Positions 35,861-44,931 of a stretch of 64,000 bases of DNA are shown one piece after another. Position 1 is the first letter of the stretch. Every line of letters starts with the position of its first letter. A model generated the notes under the pieces. The model saw nothing but the letters and a program-made list of their open reading frames with translations. It was not told the DNA's origin and searched no databases. Source of the stretch: Streptomyces sp. GESEQ-35 (GTDB taxonomy: Bacteria; Actinomycetota; Actinomycetes; Streptomycetales; Streptomycetaceae); the NCBI RefSeq assembly GCF_017948485.1, contig NZ_JAFFSX010000023.1, forward strand, positions 62,001 to 126,000, written 5' to 3'. A program made the position numbers and the translations under genes.

Positions 35861-37070
35861 TTACGGTAGCCCCTGCCGGGACGGCACCCGCGCGGGTGAG
35901 CAGGTCCGCGAGACGGTCGGTGACCACCTCCGGGTGCTCCAGCATCACCAGGTGCCCGGCGTCCGGGACGAGGACGAGTTCGGCGTCGGGCAGCAGGTCG
36001 GCGATGGCCTCGCTGTGCTCACTGGGCGTAACGAGGTCCTTGACCCCGGCCAGCACCAGCACCGGCAGGTCCGCGAAGAGGGCGAGCGCCTCCGTCTTGT
36101 CGTGGTCCGCGAAGGCCGGGTAGAACTCGGCGACCACGTCGATCGGGGTGCCCTCGATCATCCGCTCGGCGAACCGCGCGACCGCCGGGTCGACGTCCCG
36201 GGACGCGAACGAGTACCGCTTGATGATCCCGGCGAACAGATCGGCGGTGGCCCGCCGCCCCCGCTCCACCAGCGCGGCCTGCTGCCCCAGCGCTTTCAGC
36301 ACTCCGGGGAGCACTCGTCGTACGGCGTTGACGCCCGCGACGGGCAGCCCGAAGTTGACCTCGCCGAGCTTCCCCGACGACGTACCGATCAGCGCGACGG
36401 CGGTGACCCGCTCACGGACCAGCTCCGGGAACTGGTCGGCCAGCGCCATGACGGTCATCCCGCCCATGGAGTGCCCGACCAGCACGATCGGGCCCTCGGG
36501 CACGGCCGCGTCGAGCACGGCCTTCAGATCGCGGCCGAGCTGGTCGATGCTGACCGGAATGCCGTCCTCGAGCTGGGACGCCCCGCGCGCGGACCGGCCG
36601 TGGCTGCGCTGGTCCCAGTGCACCGTCCGTACGACACCCCGTAGCGCCGCGCGCTGGAAGTGCCAGGAGTCCTGGCTGAGGCAGTAGCCGTGGCTGAAGA
36701 CGACGGTGACGGGGGCCGGGGCCTTACGGCCGAACAGCCGTCGGCGACGCGGGGTGAGCCCCTCCTCGGATTCGACGTCGTCGACCTCGTAGTACAGCTC
36801 GGTGCCGTCGTCGGCGACCGCCTTGCCGGGGGTGCCGCGCAGTGCGCCGTAGGGTCCCGCCGAGTCCAGCGCGAGGCGGGCCTTCTGCCGCATCCCGCGC
36901 CCGACCGTCATTCGTTCTATGGCGACGCCGGCCGCCGCACCCGCGGCGACCACGCCTATCGCGGCGCCCGCGATACCGGTCACCCTGCGCCAGTTTCCGG
37001 CCGCCCCCGTGGCGGAGGCGACGGCCGCCGAGGCGGCGTTCGCTACGACCTCCGCGCTGCTCTCGCTCAC
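35826..37070 (-). CDS. Alpha/beta-hydrolase with N-terminal membrane segment
   Basis: 414 residues from GTG 37070, chosen for GAGGAG seven bases upstream. The frame is open to 37163, but that start would overlap alr. N-terminal Ala/Val-rich helix and one hydrophobic stretch (ITGIAGAAIGVVAAGAAAGVA-like, about 27-50), then an alpha/beta-hydrolase: VVFSHGYCLSQDSWHFQ, WDQRSHGRS, nucleophile elbow GHSMGG, and DAGHLVMLEHPE with the catalytic His. Substrate unknown; lipase or esterase activity is plausible. The place between alr and tsaE is conserved in actinobacteria. Confidence 0.9.
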   Translation of the reverse strand: MSESSAEVVANAASAAVASATGAAGNWRRVTGIAGAAIGVVAAGAAAGVAIERMTVGRGMRQKARLALDSAGPYGALRGTPGKAVADDGTELYYEVDDVESEEGLTPRRRRLFGRKAPAPVTVVFSHGYCLSQDSWHFQRAALRGVVRTVHWDQRSHGRSARGASQLEDGIPVSIDQLGRDLKAVLDAAVPEGPIVLVGHSMGGMTVMALADQFPELVRERVTAVALIGTSSGKLGEVNFGLPVAGVNAVRRVLPGVLKALGQQAALVERGRRATADLFAGIIKRYSFASRDVDPAVARFAERMIEGTPIDVVAEFYPAFADHDKTEALALFADLPVLVLAGVKDLVTPSEHSEAIADLLPDAELVLVPDAGHLVMLEHPEVVTDRLADLLTRAGAVPAGATVSGYGSSTAQPG

Positions 37071-37143
37071 GTACCGCTCCTCTTCGCCGGACTGCTGGTC
37101 GCCTGATGGGCTGTTGCTGACAGTGGTGCTCGCCTCCTGGCGT

Positions 37144-38319
37144 CTACCCCACTTGTTCCTCATTCACATAGACGCGGGGAACGCGTGTTCCGATGCGGGT
37201 GACGATTTCGTAGGCGATGGTGCCCGCGGCCTGCGCCCAGTCCTCGGCGGTGGGCTCGCCGCGGTCGCCGGGCCCGAAGAGGACCGCCTCGGTCCCGGTT
37301 CCGGGCTCGTCTCCCCCCAGATCCACGACGAACTGATCCATCGCGATCCGCCCCGCGACCGTACGCCACTTGCCGCCGATCATGACCGGCCCGGTCCCGG
37401 AGGCGTGCCGCGGGATGCCGTCCGCGTAGCCCACCGGCACCAGGCCGAGGGTCGTCTCGCCGGGGGTGGTGTAGTGATGCCCGTAACTGACGCCGTGTCC
37501 CCCCGGAACGCGCTTCACCAGCGCGACCGACGCCGACAGCGTCATCACCGGCCGCAGTCCGAAGTCGGCCGGAGTGCCGACCTCCGGGCTGGGCGAGATG
37601 CCGTAGACGGCGATCCCGGTGCGGACGAGGTCGAAGTGGCTCTCGGGGAGGGTGAGGGTGGCGGGCGAGTTGGCGATGTGCCGCACCTCGGGCCGCACGC
37701 CCTGCTCCTCCGCATACGACACCATCTCCCGGAAACGGGTGAGCTGGGCGTCGATGGAGGGATGCCCGGGCTCGTCGGCGCAGGCGAAGTGCGACCAGAG
37801 TCCGGTGATGCGGATGATTCCGTCCCGCTCGGCGTGCAGGGCCGCGCCGACCAGCTCGGCCCAGTCGTCGCCGGGCTGGCAGCCACCCCGCCCGAGGCCG
37901 GTGTCGGCTTTGAGCTGGACACGGGCGGGCGTTCGGGTTCTCGTCTGCTGAGCGGCAGCCGTCACCTCATCTAGAGCCCACATCCCGCTGACGGATACAT
38001 CGAGGTCGGCCTCGACGGCCTCCCGCCAGGGCCCGCCGGGGGTCCACAGCCAGCACATGATCCGCCCGGGGAGACCGGCGGCCCGCAGCGCGAGGGCCTC
38101 CTCGGGTGTGGCGGTTCCCAGCCAGGCCGCCCCCGCCTCGACGGCGGCGCGTGCGCACGGCAGCGCGCCATGGCCGTAGGCGTCGGACTTGACCACGGCC
38201 ATCAGCTGCGCACCAGGTGCGAGGGCGCGCAGGGTCCGCACGTTGGCCCGTAGCGCGGCCAGGTCGATCTCGGCGCGGGCGCGCAGCGGGGCGGTCGGCG
38301 GTGGTGCGGTCTCAGTCAT
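37144..38319 (-). CDS. alr: Alanine racemase
   Basis: 391 residues from ATG 38319 (MTETAPPPTAPLRARAEIDL), the known Streptomyces Alr length. PLP-dependent conversion of L- to D-alanine for peptidoglycan. PLP lysine Lys44 in VVKSDAYGHG, then KADTGLGRGG, the conserved HIANSPATL, SYGHHYTTPGETTLGLVPVG YADG in two blocks with the second catalytic Tyr, and AGRIAMDQFVVD. In line with other wall genes on this strand (glmS, the L,D-transpeptidase and M23 genes). Confidence 0.97.
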   Translation of the reverse strand: MTETAPPPTAPLRARAEIDLAALRANVRTLRALAPGAQLMAVVKSDAYGHGALPCARAAVEAGAAWLGTATPEEALALRAAGLPGRIMCWLWTPGGPWREAVEADLDVSVSGMWALDEVTAAAQQTRTRTPARVQLKADTGLGRGGCQPGDDWAELVGAALHAERDGIIRITGLWSHFACADEPGHPSIDAQLTRFREMVSYAEEQGVRPEVRHIANSPATLTLPESHFDLVRTGIAVYGISPSPEVGTPADFGLRPVMTLSASVALVKRVPGGHGVSYGHHYTTPGETTLGLVPVGYADGIPRHASGTGPVMIGGKWRTVAGRIAMDQFVVDLGGDEPGTGTEAVLFGPGDRGEPTAEDWAQAAGTIAYEIVTRIGTRVPRVYVNEEQVG

Positions 38320-38395
38320 GGCGCCCCCAGTGTCGCAGAGGGGTCTGAGCGTCGAGATCTCCGGCCGCCGGGTCACCGCTGCGGCGACGCGCGGT

Positions 38396-39034
38396 TCAGA
38401 TCCGTAGGCCGTGCCGGGCCAGGTATTTCACCGGGTCGATGTCCGAGCCGTACCGGCGACGGGCGCGGACCTCGAAGTGCAGATGCGGGCCGGTGGCACG
38501 TCCGGTGCTGCCGACGCTGCCGATGCGGGTGCCGGGCCGGACCTTGGCGCCCCGCGCCACGGAAATGCGCGACAGATGGGCGTAGAGGACGTACCGGGAG
38601 TCGCTCATCCTCACCGTGACGGCCTTGCCGTACGCCCCTGACCACCGGGCCAGGACGACGACGCCGGAGCCCACCGCATAAACCGGGGTTCCCTTCGGTA
38701 CGGCGAGGTCGATTCCGGTGTGATATCCGGCCACCGAATTGGCCTGCACCCGGTAGCGATTCGTGACCGTGTTCCGCCGCCGTATCGGCCGGCTCCACTT
38801 CTCCCCGGTGAGGAGGCGGTCGTCGTCCTCGTCCTCCCAGTCCTCGGGTTCGTCGACGGCCTCCAGCAACCCCTCGTACTCCGCGTCGTATTCGCCGCTG
38901 CACGTCCCGCCGGATTCCTCGCCGGAGGCTTCCGGGGCATGGGCAAGAACCCCGAACGCGGCACCCCCCAATACGACAGCCGCCCCTCCCAACACCTCAC
39001 GCCGCGTTGCGCGACCTATATCCGATTCATCCAT
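38396..39034 (-). CDS. Tat-exported M23-family peptidase (LytM/lysostaphin type)
   Basis: 212 residues. Twin-arginine signal (ATRREVLGGAAVVLGGAAF). An acidic linker precedes the M23 domain (about 85-205): metal ligands in YHTGIDLAVPKG (His, Asp) and HLHFEV (His), with VLYAHLSRISVARG between. It likely cuts peptide cross-links in peptidoglycan. Upstream of alr, 76 bases apart, same strand. The linker EPEDWEDEDDDRLLTGEKW is unusually acidic. Confidence 0.9.
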   Translation of the reverse strand: MDESDIGRATRREVLGGAAVVLGGAAFGVLAHAPEASGEESGGTCSGEYDAEYEGLLEAVDEPEDWEDEDDDRLLTGEKWSRPIRRRNTVTNRYRVQANSVAGYHTGIDLAVPKGTPVYAVGSGVVVLARWSGAYGKAVTVRMSDSRYVLYAHLSRISVARGAKVRPGTRIGSVGSTGRATGPHLHFEVRARRRYGSDIDPVKYLARHGLRI

Positions 39035-39168
39035 GCCGTCAGAGAACCATCGCCTCTTCAGCCCCGCACATGCCGCCGACAGGGATTACTCCCAACGGTT
39101 GTTTCTTCCCCCGGTACGGCGGCGGCACCACCCATCCGGCAGGCACCCGCGGGCACGGCTCCGCGCCC

Positions 39169-40599
39169 TCACCCCCGTACATCCCTCCACGCCCCCGGAA
39201 TCGCCGCGGCAACGTCATGCGCCCCCACCGGTGCCCCATCCGCCGCAAACCGCCCCGCCAGCCCATGCAGATACGCCGCCGCACTCCCCGCGTCGACAGC
39301 CGAAAGCCCCGCCGCCAGCAGCGACCCCGCCAGCCCGGACAGCACGTCCCCACTGCCCGCCGTAGCCAGCCAGGCCGTCCCCGTCGGATTCACCCGCACC
39401 GCCCCACCCCCGGCGTCGGCGACCAACGTCGTCGACCCCTTCAGCAACACCGTCGCCGCATACCGCCCCGCCAACTCCCGCGCGAAGAACAGCCGAGCCC
39501 CCTCGACCTCCTCCCGCGAAACCCCCAACAACGCGGCCGCCTCCCCGGCATGGGGAGTCATCAGCGTCGGCGCGGTACGACGTCGTACGGCATCGGGTTC
39601 CGCCAGCCGCAACCCGTCCGCGTCCAGCAGCACCGGCACGTCCGCGCCCAGCACCTCCCCCACAGCCGACGCGTCGTCCCCGGCCCCGGGACCCACGACC
39701 CACGCCTGCACCCGGCCCGCCTCCCGCGGACCCTTGTCGGACACCAGGGTCTCGGGAAAGCGGGAGATCACCGCGTCCCCGGCCGGCCCGACGTACCGCA
39801 CGGCCCCGGCCCCGCCCCGCAACGCCCCGGCCACGGCCAGCACCGCCGCCCCCGGATACCGCGCGGATCCGGCGGCGATCCCGACGACGCCCCGCCGGTA
39901 CTTGTCGCTCTCACCGCCCGGCACCGGCAGCAGCGCAGCCACATCAGCGTGCTGCAATGCCTCCAACTCGGCCTCGACGGGCAGTTCAAGGCCGATGTCG
40001 ACGAGCCGTACCGACCCGGCGTACTCCCGCGCCGGATCGATGAGCAACCCCGGCTTGTGCGTCCCGAAGGTCACCGTCAGATCGGCCCGGATCGCGGCCC
40101 CCCGCACCTCACCGCTGTCTGCCTCGACGCCACTGGGCAGGTCGACGGCGACCACGGCGGCCCGGGTGTCCGCGACCAGCGAGGCCAGCGGCGCCGCGTC
40201 CGCCCGCAGCCCGCCCTTTCCGCCGATCCCGACGATGCCGTCGACGACGAGGTCGGCCGACCCGATCAACTCCTCGGCGTCCCCCGGGCGCACGGTCCGG
40301 CCACCCGCCCGGCGCAGGGCCTCAAGACCCCCCGCGTGCGTCCGCTCGGGCGAGAGCAGCACCGCCGCGACCCCCGCACCACGCCGGGCAAGCCTCGCCC
40401 CCGCGTACAGCGCGTCGCCGCCGTTGTCCCCGCTGCCGACCAGCAGCACCACCCGGCTGCCGTACACCCGCCGCATCAACTGCCCGCAGGCGGCGGCGAG
40501 TCCGGCCGCCGCCCGCTGCATCAACGCACCCTCCGGCAGCCGTGCCATCAGCTCCCGCTCGGCGGCCCTGACCGTCTCCACGCTGTACGCAGTACGCAT
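39169..40599 (-). CDS. nnr: Bifunctional NAD(P)H-hydrate epimerase / ADP-dependent dehydratase
   Basis: 476 residues. Repairs damaged NAD(P)H hydrates in two steps. N-terminal YjeF_N epimerase (1-215): VLLVGSGDNGGDALYAGARL, VDGIVGIGGKG, VVAVDLPSGVEADSG. C-terminal YjeF_C ribokinase-like dehydratase: GGAGAVRYVGPA, LLDADGLRL, LMTPHAGEAAALLG, LLKGSTTLVAD and the catalytic NPTGTAWLATAGSGDVLSG. Full length for the fused enzyme. Adjacent to acpS and alr as in other Streptomyces. Confidence 0.95.
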   Translation of the reverse strand: MRTAYSVETVRAAERELMARLPEGALMQRAAAGLAAACGQLMRRVYGSRVVLLVGSGDNGGDALYAGARLARRGAGVAAVLLSPERTHAGGLEALRRAGGRTVRPGDAEELIGSADLVVDGIVGIGGKGGLRADAAPLASLVADTRAAVVAVDLPSGVEADSGEVRGAAIRADLTVTFGTHKPGLLIDPAREYAGSVRLVDIGLELPVEAELEALQHADVAALLPVPGGESDKYRRGVVGIAAGSARYPGAAVLAVAGALRGGAGAVRYVGPAGDAVISRFPETLVSDKGPREAGRVQAWVVGPGAGDDASAVGEVLGADVPVLLDADGLRLAEPDAVRRRTAPTLMTPHAGEAAALLGVSREEVEGARLFFARELAGRYAATVLLKGSTTLVADAGGGAVRVNPTGTAWLATAGSGDVLSGLAGSLLAAGLSAVDAGSAAAYLHGLAGRFAADGAPVGAHDVAAAIPGAWRDVRG

Positions 40600-40623
40600 G
40601 GAGTCGAGTCTCTCGCGAACCCG

Positions 40624-41442
40624 CTACGTTCTGGGCTTGCGCCCCCACACGTACACCCGGTCGCCCTTCTTCAGTACGCCCCACAGCTTGCGGGCGTCGT
40701 CGTGGCGCAGGGTGACGCAGCCCCTGGAGCCCTCGAGGTTGTAGATGGTGCCGTAGACGGCATGGATGGCCTGTCCGCCGCTGAAGAACTGGGAGTACGG
40801 CATGGGGGTGTCGTAGAGCGTCGACACGTGATCCTTGTGGCGCCAGTAGATCGCGTGCCACCCGGTACGCGTCCCGAATCCGGCCCGCCCGGTCCGCATC
40901 GGCACAGGCCCGAAGACGACGTCCTTACCCCACTGCACCCACAGCAGCTGCCGACTGAGATCGACACACGTGACCCGATACGTCCGCACAGGACACTTCT
41001 TCGCGGCGTTGGGGTTCTTCCCCGCGGCGACGAGCTGCGTCCGCGACCAGGTGATGGGCCCGGCGATCCCGTCGGGCTCCAGCCCGTGCTTCTCCTGAAA
41101 CGCCTGGATGACCTTGCAGTCGCTCGGGGACTGCTTCCCGTCCACCTTCAACTTCAGCGCCTGCTCGACCTGTCGCTGATAGGGCCCGGTCTCGTCGCTG
41201 CAGAAGGCCCGCTCAACGCCGCTGAAGAGGGGAAGATCCTCGACACGCACACGCATCTCTTCGGCGGATTCAACCGGCCCGTCGCTGTACGGCTCCCCCG
41301 CCGACACCGCCTCGGCCTCGGCATCGGCATCGGCGGCGGAAGCGGCCGGCACGGGTTCGGCGGAGGCGCTCCCCACGGGGAAGACGGCGGCAACGGCCAG
41401 CAGGACCGCGGCACTCCGACACACAAGACGTCCACTGAACAT
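40624..41442 (-). CDS. L,D-transpeptidase (YkuD) with peptidoglycan-binding-like domain
   Basis: 272 residues from ATG 41442 (MFSGRLVCRSAAVLLAVAAV). Signal peptide ending near GSASAEP, an acidic low-complexity stretch, a helical segment like a peptidoglycan-binding domain (IQAFQEKHGLEPDGIAGPIT), then the YkuD domain: GQAIHAVYGTIYNLEGSRGC, with the HxG and SRGCVTL catalytic signature. Makes 3-3 cross-links or attaches proteins to the wall. Follows acpS on the same strand. Confidence 0.9.
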   Translation of the reverse strand: MFSGRLVCRSAAVLLAVAAVFPVGSASAEPVPAASAADADAEAEAVSAGEPYSDGPVESAEEMRVRVEDLPLFSGVERAFCSDETGPYQRQVEQALKLKVDGKQSPSDCKVIQAFQEKHGLEPDGIAGPITWSRTQLVAAGKNPNAAKKCPVRTYRVTCVDLSRQLLWVQWGKDVVFGPVPMRTGRAGFGTRTGWHAIYWRHKDHVSTLYDTPMPYSQFFSGGQAIHAVYGTIYNLEGSRGCVTLRHDDARKLWGVLKKGDRVYVWGRKPRT

Positions 41443-41509
41443 GCGCTCACATAAGCGTGGAGGGCCGACTGCGCCCGGGAGCCGCGCGGTGGGAATCACC
41501 CGTACGCGG

Positions 41510-41881
41510 CTACGCCTCCGCGACGACGACCGCCGAGGCCACCCCCGCGTCATGGCTCAGCGACACATGCCATGACCGCACGCCCAGCTCCGCCGCCCGC
41601 GCCGCCACCGTGCCCGTCACCCGCAGCCGCGGCTGCCCGCTGTCCTCCACGTACACCTCCGCGTCCGTCCAGTGCAGCCCTCCCGGCGCGCCCAGCGCCT
41701 TGGCCACCGCCTCCTTCGCCGCGAACCGGGCGGCGAGCGAGGCAACACCGCGACGCTCCCCGCTGGGCAACAGCAACTCACTCTCCCGAAACAGCCGTTC
41801 GGCCAGCCCGGGCGTCCGCTTGAGCGAAGCCTCGAACCGGTCGATCTCGGCCACGTCGATCCCGACGCCGATGATGCTCAC
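41510..41881 (-). CDS. acpS: Holo-[acyl-carrier-protein] synthase
   Basis: 123 residues. Transfers 4'-phosphopantetheine from CoA to carrier proteins. Magnesium-binding Asp9 in IGVGIDVAEIDRF and the second motif ARFAAKEAVAKALGAPGG. SWHVSLSHDAGVASAVVVAE closes the fold. Length normal. It can serve both the primary fatty-acid carrier and others. Confidence 0.96.
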   Translation of the reverse strand: MSIIGVGIDVAEIDRFEASLKRTPGLAERLFRESELLLPSGERRGVASLAARFAAKEAVAKALGAPGGLHWTDAEVYVEDSGQPRLRVTGTVAARAAELGVRSWHVSLSHDAGVASAVVVAEA

Positions 41882-41908
41882 CCGGGCACTCTACGGCGCA
41901 CCGGGCGA

Positions 41909-42022
41909 CTACCCCGGAACCTCCGGGTCCTCGGCGAACAACTCCTCGGCCCGCTCGACCGTGCGGGATCGCTCCAGCAGCGCGGTGTCCACGCGCCGTT
42001 CCGGCGGCCGGGTCTCCGTCAC
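41909..42022 (-). CDS. Possible 37-residue ORF overlapping the decayed fragment
   Basis: A GTG at 42022 overlaps the TGA that ends the upstream fragment (GTGA). The frame reads VTETRPPERRVDTALLERSR and ends EELFAEDPEVPG, with reasonable Streptomyces codon use. No family recognised. It could be a genuine small gene once coupled to the decayed upstream gene, or chance. Confidence 0.3.
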   Translation of the reverse strand: MTETRPPERRVDTALLERSRTVERAEELFAEDPEVPG

Positions 42023-42150
42023 GCCGCCGCACTCAGTTCGCACCAGACGTACTTGCCGCGGTTGCCGTGCCTGGCCAGCGGCTGCCGGCCCCACACATCG
42101 GCGCAGGCCTCAACGTTTATCGAACGCGCTTCCGTAAGGTGGAGGCTGTG
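42019..42150 (-). pseudogene. C-terminal remnant of a regulatory-type gene (possibly ATP-binding/HATPase regulator)
   Basis: In the 302-base gap between glmS and acpS, an in-frame stretch after a TGA encodes 43 residues, including VEACADVWGRQPLARHGN and RGKYVWCELSAAA, then stops. It resembles the C-terminal end of the many Streptomyces regulatory ATP-binding proteins. No start codon with a ribosome site precedes it, and it begins about 33 bases after the glmS stop. It looks like the tail of a deleted gene. The assignment to that family is tentative. Confidence 0.4.
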
Positions 42151-42183
42151 TCACTCGAACCTGAACCGTCGCGTGAAGGACGA

Positions 42184-44031
42184 CTACTCCACCGTCACCG
42201 ACTTCGCCAGGTTCCGAGGCTGATCCACCTCGTTGCCCCGCGCGGTCGCCAGCTCACACGCGAACACCTGGAGCGGCACCGTGGCCACGAGCGGCTGAAG
42301 CAACGTCGGAGTCGCCGGAATCCGAATCAAGTGATCCGCATACGGCACAACCGCCTCGTCCCCCTCCTCCGCGATCACGATCGTCCGCGCCCCCCGCGCC
42401 CGGATCTCCTGAATGTTGGACACGATCTTGTCGTGAAGGACGGACCGCCCCCGAGGCGAAGGCACGACCACCACCACCGGCAGATCCTCCTCGATCAACG
42501 CGATCGGCCCGTGCTTCAACTCCCCCGCCGCAAAGCCCTCGGCGTGCATGTACGCCAGCTCCTTGAGCTTCAACGCCCCTTCCAGCGCGACCGGATACCC
42601 CACGTGCCGCCCCAGGAACAGCACCGTGTTCTTCTCGGCGAGGGACCGCGCCAGTTCCCGCACCGGCTCCATGGTCTCCAGCACCCGCTCGACCTCACCG
42701 GAGATGTGCGACAGATCCCGGATCACCGCACCGATCTCGTCACCCCACTTCGTGCCCCGCACCTGCCCCAGATACAGGGCGACGAGATAGCAGGCCACGA
42801 GCTGCGTCAGAAAGGCCTTCGTCGACGCGACGGCCACCTCCGGCCCGGCGTGCGTGTACAGCACCGCATCCGACTCACGCGGAATCGTCGAGCCGTTGGT
42901 GTTGCAGATCGCCAGGACCTTCGAGCCCTGTTCCCTCGCATGCCGTAGGGCCATCAGCGTGTCCATGGTCTCGCCGGACTGGGAGATGGCGATCACCAGA
43001 CTCCGCTGATCCAGAATCGGATCCCGGTACCGGAACTCGCTCGCGAGCTCCACCTCGCAGGGAATCCGCGTCCAGTGCTCGATGGCGTACTTGGCGATCA
43101 GCCCCGCGTGGAAGGCCGTACCGCAGGCGACGATGACGACCTTGTCGATCTCCCGGAGCGCGGCGCCCGGGATCCGCACCTCGTCCAGCGTCAGCGACCC
43201 GGAAGCGTCGATGCGTCCCAGCAACGTATCGGCGACCGCCTTGGGCTGCTCGGCGATCTCCTTGAGCATGAAGTAGTCATAGCCCCCCTTTTCCGCGGCC
43301 GACGCATCCCAGTCGACGTGATACGAGCGCACGTCGGCCGGACGGCCGTCGAAGCCCGTCACCGTCACCCCGTCCCGGCGCAGCTCCACCACCTGGTCCT
43401 GACCCAGCTCGATCGCCGACCGCGTATGGGCGATGAACGCGGCGACATCCGAGGCGAGAAAGGCCTCACCCTCTCCAACGCCCACCACAAGAGGCGAGTT
43501 CCGCCGCGCCCCCACGACCACATCGGGCTCGTCCGCATGCACCGCAACGAGCGTGAACGCCCCGTCCAGCCGCCGGCACACCAGCCGCATCGCCTCCGCG
43601 AGATCGGCGCATGACGAGAACTCCTCGGCGAGCAGATGCGCGACGACCTCGGTGTCGGTCTCGGAGGCGAGATCGTGCCCCCGCTCCTCCAACTCGGCCC
43701 GCAGACCGGCGAAGTTCTCGATGATCCCGTTGTGCACGACGGCGACCCGACCGGCGTTGTCGAGATGCGGATGGGCATTGGCATCGGTCGGCCCACCGTG
43801 CGTGGCCCACCGCGTGTGCCCGATCCCCGTCGTCCCCGTCGGCAGCGGCCGGTCGACGAGTTCCTTCTCCAGGTTGACCAGCTTCCCGGCCTTCTTCGCG
43901 GCGGCCATCCCGCCATCCGCGAGCACCGCCACACCCGCCGAGTCGTACCCCCGGTACTCCAGCCGCTTCAGCCCGGCCATCACCACATCAAGCGCCGACT
44001 GCGACCCCACGTATCCCACGATTCCGCACAT
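42184..44031 (-). CDS. glmS: Glutamine-fructose-6-phosphate aminotransferase (isomerizing)
   Basis: 615 residues. Makes glucosamine 6-phosphate from fructose 6-phosphate and glutamine, the entry to UDP-GlcNAc for peptidoglycan. Cys2 nucleophile of the glutaminase domain (MCGIVGYVG), GIGHTRWATHG, then two SIS domains (VIACGTAFHAGLIAKY, VIAISQSGETMDTLMALRHA) and the C-terminal LAKSVTVE. No glmS ribozyme is apparent upstream. glmM, the next enzyme, lies 4 kb away. Confidence 0.97.
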   Translation of the reverse strand: MCGIVGYVGSQSALDVVMAGLKRLEYRGYDSAGVAVLADGGMAAAKKAGKLVNLEKELVDRPLPTGTTGIGHTRWATHGGPTDANAHPHLDNAGRVAVVHNGIIENFAGLRAELEERGHDLASETDTEVVAHLLAEEFSSCADLAEAMRLVCRRLDGAFTLVAVHADEPDVVVGARRNSPLVVGVGEGEAFLASDVAAFIAHTRSAIELGQDQVVELRRDGVTVTGFDGRPADVRSYHVDWDASAAEKGGYDYFMLKEIAEQPKAVADTLLGRIDASGSLTLDEVRIPGAALREIDKVVIVACGTAFHAGLIAKYAIEHWTRIPCEVELASEFRYRDPILDQRSLVIAISQSGETMDTLMALRHAREQGSKVLAICNTNGSTIPRESDAVLYTHAGPEVAVASTKAFLTQLVACYLVALYLGQVRGTKWGDEIGAVIRDLSHISGEVERVLETMEPVRELARSLAEKNTVLFLGRHVGYPVALEGALKLKELAYMHAEGFAAGELKHGPIALIEEDLPVVVVVPSPRGRSVLHDKIVSNIQEIRARGARTIVIAEEGDEAVVPYADHLIRIPATPTLLQPLVATVPLQVFACELATARGNEVDQPRNLAKSVTVE

Positions 44032-44121
44032 GGCCGCAGCCTAAGGTCCGACGCCCGCCTGAACGCGGCACCTCCTGCCCGAAATCGGAAATTCTCAGCC
44101 GGTTACGAGCCCTCGGATTGC

Positions 44122-44931
44122 TCATGTCTTGGCTCGATACGCCCTCATGGCCAACGGATAGAACACCAGCGCGATCCCCGCAGCCCAGACCAACGACCAC
44201 AGCACCGGCTCCGCCACCGCCCCACCCAGCAGCAGCCCCCGGAACGCATCCGACAGATGTGTCACCGGATTGACGTCGCTCCACGCCTGGAGCCACCCCG
44301 GCATGGTGTCCACCATGACGAACGCGCTGCTGGTGAAGGTGATCGGGAAGATGATGGTGAACGCGAACGCCTGTACCTTCTCCGCGTCCCCGGCGAGCAT
44401 CCCGATCAGCACCGCGCTCCAGGACACCGCCGCCGCGAACACCACCAGCAGCAGCGCCCCGAGCAGGAAGCCGTCCAGTCCGCCGGTGATCCGGAAGCCG
44501 AGCGCCAGACCGAGGCCGATCATCAGCAGCATCGCCCACACATGCTTGGCCAGATCCGCGGTGATCCGCCCGATGAGCGGGGCGGAGCGGGCTATCGGCA
44601 GGCTGCGCAGGCGGTCGAAGACGCCCTTGGTGAGGTCTGTGTTGAGCGCCATCGCCGTGTACATGGTCATGAACAGGGTGTTCTGCACGATGATCCCGGG
44701 CAACGCGTACTTCAGATACGCCTCCGGCGACCCGGCCATCTGCCCGCCCAGCACGTAGGTGAAGAGGAACACGAACATGATCGGCGTGATGCTGTAGTCG
44801 ACCAGTTCGAGCGGATTGTGCTTCACCGCGACCAGGCTCCGCCAGGCCATCGTGAACGTCTGCTGCAACCCGGCCAGTGGCGGCACACGGCCCGACTTGG
44901 TGATCGGTGCCGTCACAGTCGTCGCGGTCAT
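44122..44931 (-). CDS. ABC transporter permease, DrrB-like (ABC-2 type)
   Basis: 269 residues with six predicted membrane segments (e.g. ITPIMFVFLFTYVLG, MLLMIGLGLALGF, LLGALLLVVFAAAVSWSAVL, SLVWAAGIALVFYPLAM). ABC-2 signature region NTDLTKGVFDRLRSLPIARS. Its ATG overlaps the ATPase stop by four bases. The pair resembles DrrAB daunorubicin/antibiotic exporters; the substrate is unknown and no biosynthetic genes adjoin. Confidence 0.9.
   Translation of the reverse strand: MTATTVTAPITKSGRVPPLAGLQQTFTMAWRSLVAVKHNPLELVDYSITPIMFVFLFTYVLGGQMAGSPEAYLKYALPGIIVQNTLFMTMYTAMALNTDLTKGVFDRLRSLPIARSAPLIGRITADLAKHVWAMLLMIGLGLALGFRITGGLDGFLLGALLLVVFAAAVSWSAVLIGMLAGDAEKVQAFAFTIIFPITFTSSAFVMVDTMPGWLQAWSDVNPVTHLSDAFRGLLLGGAVAEPVLWSLVWAAGIALVFYPLAMRAYRAKT

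Noticed and set aside
37071..37163. Upstream start for the alpha/beta hydrolase overlapping alr
   Set aside because: GTG 37070 has GAGGAG at proper spacing; the upstream start would overlap the alr end and lacks a ribosome site.
42100..44100. glmS ribozyme upstream of glmS
   Set aside because: The 90-base gap before the glmS start shows no ribozyme-like sequence, and such ribozymes are typical of Firmicutes.
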